Shown here piece by piece: positions 60,481 through 64,000 of a stretch of DNA of 64,000 nucleotides. Both the position numbers and the translations under genes were made by a program. The notes below the pieces were generated by a model that was given only the letters and a program-made list of their open reading frames with translations, had not been told where the DNA came from and searched no databases. Position 1 is the first letter of the stretch. The number at the start of each line of letters is the position of its first letter. The stretch is from Casuarius casuarius (Eukaryota > Chordata > Aves > Casuariiformes > Casuariidae), in contig PTFA01000278.1 of the NCBI GenBank assembly GCA_003342895.1, forward strand, positions 649,420 to 713,419, written 5' to 3'.

Positions 60481-63400
60481 AGACATTTAAAAACTATGAC
60501 TTTTCTACCTCTGCTACAATATAGTGTATCTCCTGTCCTCTACCTGCAAATACCCCAGAGGTAACATTAGATACTTGAAATTGCTATTACAAATAAGTTT
60601 TCATATCACTTTTCTTTTTCTAGGCTTGTNNGGTATGTGAATCCTCAGTGAGATANNGTGTCTCNGATGATAAACACCAGGAAAGTTCCTATTTATNGCA
60701 GAGACTTGCACAGAGTCAGTTTTGTCTGGATTTCCAAGAATCAATGAGAAAACTCAGAATAGAGGAGGAAATTCGTAATCTCTCTCTCTCTACTTATTCC
60801 TGATGCCAGGCAGACTGTTCTCACCACAAGGTTTAATGCTGACACTGCATTAATAAAAGTACCCTAGAGAGAAAGATGGTAACAGCAGAGCTGTTCAAAT
60901 TCAGCCACTACAGAAACTTTTATCCTATCTCAGGAGGCTAAGTCTTGCTACTTGAATAAAAATGAGGGGAAAAAACCAAAAGTGAAAAACTAAAGCAGAG
61001 GATTCCACTTNGTCATTTTGGAGTAACCATTCCAGCAGAGCCCATTGACATAAACAAGAAGAATATTTTACACAGTAGAAAATTTCTCCCGCATCTTTCT
61101 CCTTTTCCTTTTCTTGTATTTAGAGAGGAGGGGAAAAAAAAAAAAAAGTAGCTAAACTGTGCCAATGCTGGTGTTCCCCTAATTTTTAGGGAGCTTTTGC
61201 CCTCTGACTCTGAAAAGCACCTGACAGCACCAAAGGCTTAAATGCAATTCCTGACCAGGCCATCTCAAAGCAGCTGATTCTCCCATGGGATTAACATGGG
61301 AGGGCCCCCAAGGAGCATGAAGCACTGACCTGGGGAGCACCATCCCATCCCATGGAAGCCAGNAGGAGTTTTCCTGCTCTTGCAAGCCTGTGTGCACCTC
61401 AATAGNGTCTGCGAGGAGCTCACCCGAGCCATATCATGGAAATGGTGCGTGGTAAGCACTGAACACATCCACAGACCTGCTTTAATTGGAGACCCTCTCA
61501 CAGAGGTCCCCTGCTTGGGCCTCAGTATTGACTGAGGTAGCTGTTGTCAGGCTCCAGATGTGACCCAAGCTTGTCGGAGCAGGCGCGTGAAGCTTGCCTA
61601 AGGCAGTTAGCTGCTACCCATGTAACCTCGCAGCTCTCTGCCAGTCTCGGAAAGCCATACCCCAATTCCTTCTCCTACTAATCTGTTTTAATAGATGATG
61701 ACCTCTCAAGGGAAGCGCTGAAAGATGGATTGCTTGCATTCTTAACGCTGGGCAAGACAGTGCTATTAAGAGGCTATTGCAAGGGAAAATTGCAAGGGGA
61801 TGCACCGAGAGCACTCTGAGCTGTTTGTTATTACAACACTCAGCCTTCTTAAATGACCTGGTAGGTGTTCTTCATTTTTAATATGTATGATTTCATGTAT
61901 GTAGGCAGTCAAATTCTCTTCTGAAACTCCATTTAAAAAAGCCTACACACTGCACTGCCTCTTCATTATGTTTTCTGCTTTAATTTAGGATGAACTCAGT
62001 ATCACAANTCACAGATGCTATTTAGATCATTAACATAAACAAGCTTCACTTATTAACAACACTATCACAACAACATAATTTCAGAAACTGCTTTCTGCAC
62101 TAAAGAAGTTAGTCCCATGTCATCCCGTATTTCTTGCAATATTGTGTCTACTTTACCATGGATGAAATAATATGCTGTTTTCTAACTCAGTTCTCATCAT
62201 CTTATCCACTCTAACAAGGAGGTATCTCCAGTCTCCTGAGCCCTGTTGAGACTGTTTCTGCACTGCTGTGACCCTGNCNTTCAGCAGACAGGTAACATGN
62301 TTCTCCAAGAGCGTTAAGACCATGGCTTATCAACTGCAGTATTTATTAGTCTCTGCACAGACAAGACTACAATGAGAATACAGGTGCTTGGATAAATCAG
62401 TCCTGGAGTCACAAATTTTTCCAAGAACATTTGAATGGTTTAAAAGCAAAGCAATAAAAGCCCAAGAGCACTCATTATCAGAAGCAGGTAGGTAGATGGG
62501 TTGTTTATTACAGTCATAAAAAATTAAGAAATAAGGCAAGCTTTCTTATACAGACTTCAAAAATACCATCACAATTATTGCNTGGAGAGTACTTAGAAGT
62601 TTCAAAACTCGAGTACAATTTCTAGTGAGGGGATAGCTGTCTATCTATATATGTGCATAGCACTAATCCAACCCCACAAGCTCTGAATCACTGCAGTAGC
62701 CACCAGTTGGGACTTGCAGTAAGTTTTCAGCAGCCAAACAGTGTATATTCTTATTTGCATAATCATAGTCATCTGGCAGTCCTATAGCAGTACTGCTATA
62801 TTTTGTCACATGGCTTTAGTTTGGTTTGCTAACACTTTCCTTGCTCATATTAGGAAGTTTTTAAAATACATTATCATTTTCCTCCATGTAATTCTAACCA
62901 TCCCACAGGCTCTTCCACTCCCTCAGGGTATCCCCAAATAAAGTTAGCTCCTGGCAGAACTCCCCACAGGTGACTGCAGCAGTTATCCAGGAATAGTATA
63001 ACTTTATGGCACCATTCCCTGTCATATGGAAAGATTTCCTTCCTCCATATAGAATTAACAAATATGTTTAACAAAATGCAAATCCACACAGAGAACAAGC
63101 TCTAATTCAACCAGTGGATCTGCCTGATGTCATTATGCACAGGAGGAATAGATTGAAGGAAAAAATCAATTGTAATGAAAGTTTATTGCTTCTAATATTA
63201 TTAGCGAATTTCCAAAGTGTTTTGAAAACAATCATACTTAAAGTCTCTGAAGATGGGAGGTTTTAATTTATTGCAAGACAGAATACCAAGTTTCCTAAAG
63301 ATATTTGATATTTCAATGTACAAAGAAATCATTTATTTTAGAGAAACCACTGAAAGCCACTTAACCAGTCCAGTCCAAGGTTCTCCAACTCACAGATTTA

Positions 63401-64000
63401 ATTAAAAAAAAAAAAAAATGCAGTAGCCCTGTAGAGGTTCCCACATGATGAAATTATCCTTTGGCTTCCCCCTGTCCCTTTAAACCTTTCTGCGTGCTTG
63501 TCAGTTTATGTTTCTATTGAAACAGCAATATTTCTCCCATGTGCCAGCTGGGACACCTCTGGGTATCTTTTTAATGCTAGCATGCCTCAAAAATACTTTT
63601 AAAAACAGCAGGCAAAAGTTTCTAAATACCATTTAGAAAGATTGTGTTTGAAGCAAAGGGCACAAGATAGAAGCCAAAAGAAGGACTAACTTCAGATAAA
63701 ACAAATAAAGAAGGGAAGACTTGAAATGCCATGGACTGAATTGCTGGCTAAAGAACAGGGTAAGACGTTGCTGGCGTTTTTTGATTTTTTTTTTTGTTTG
63801 TTTAATAGAATACATTGGGGTTGGGGGGCTTCATTACTTTAGTCAATTTATGTGAAACTGCTGAAATAAATAGAATGACACAAGCATTAGATTTTTTCCC
63901 CAGGGCCCTTTGGAGCAGAATTAGCCTTGTTCTTTTGTAGTTACTTGGGGTTAAATCCAGCAATTGCATGTACCGTGATATAAGTCACACACTAGGTATA
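60481..64000. other. Non-coding stretch, no gene recognised
   Basis: A (TC)6 run lies at 60779-60790, an A14 run at 61134-61147 and an A15 run at 63404-63418. N clusters are at 60630-60697. GC-balanced DNA at 61180-61500 has two overlapping minus-strand frames of 72 and 78 codons, rich in W, P and G, in different frames and with no domain. The final 2 kb are AT-rich with no exon, promoter or RNA signal. Confidence 0.68.

Noticed and set aside
1..64000. CRISPR array, operons, phage or insertion sequences
   Set aside because: No regularly spaced repeats with unique spacers, no dense co-directional ORFs and no prokaryotic gene density anywhere in the window.

Overview
This window looks like vertebrate, most likely bird, nuclear DNA that is intergenic or deep intronic. 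No complete protein-coding gene, rRNA, tRNA or CRISPR array can be supported. The bird call rests on one clear, decayed CR1 LINE (26262-27655, minus strand) together with very low interspersed-repeat content, AT-rich CpG-poor background and short simple repeats. Other sauropsids also carry CR1 elements, so bird is likely rather than proven. Single Ns are scattered everywhere and cluster in places, most obviously over the CR1. This resembles a low-coverage or mapping-masked consensus more than assembly gaps.

Layout. Positions 1-13.8 kb are AT-rich non-coding DNA with a T-rich tract and a few ancient SINE/LINE scraps. 13.8-14.35 kb holds a CpG-bearing patch that looks like a conserved regulatory element, followed by an old MIR-like SINE. 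14.8-22.6 kb is again non-coding, with one further enhancer-like stretch near 20.7-21.0 kb. At 22,659-22,742 there is a sharply bounded GC-rich segment that reads open with G or C at the third base of every codon for 25 codons. It is the only part of the window with the codon signature of an avian exon, and I could not identify the protein. 24.35-24.48 kb is a small CpG cluster. The CR1 relic sits at 26.3-27.7 kb. From 28 to 64 kb there is non-coding sequence punctuated by candidate conserved elements (32.2, 36.5, 48.4, 52.2, 56.15 and 60.2-60.5 kb), CpG-richer patches (47.7 and 58.5 kb) and three notable alternating purine-pyrimidine microsatellites (45.2, 53.0 and 57.4 kb).

How it works together. 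If the homeodomain-, POU-, SOX- and T-box-like motif clusters are real elements, the window is best read as part of the regulatory landscape of a developmental gene outside the window, or as a large intron of such a gene. That is inference: conservation cannot be measured here. I found no evidence for a new multi-gene system. The items most worth following are the orphan exon-like segment at 22.66 kb and the CpG-bearing regulatory candidates at 13.85 and 24.36 kb.
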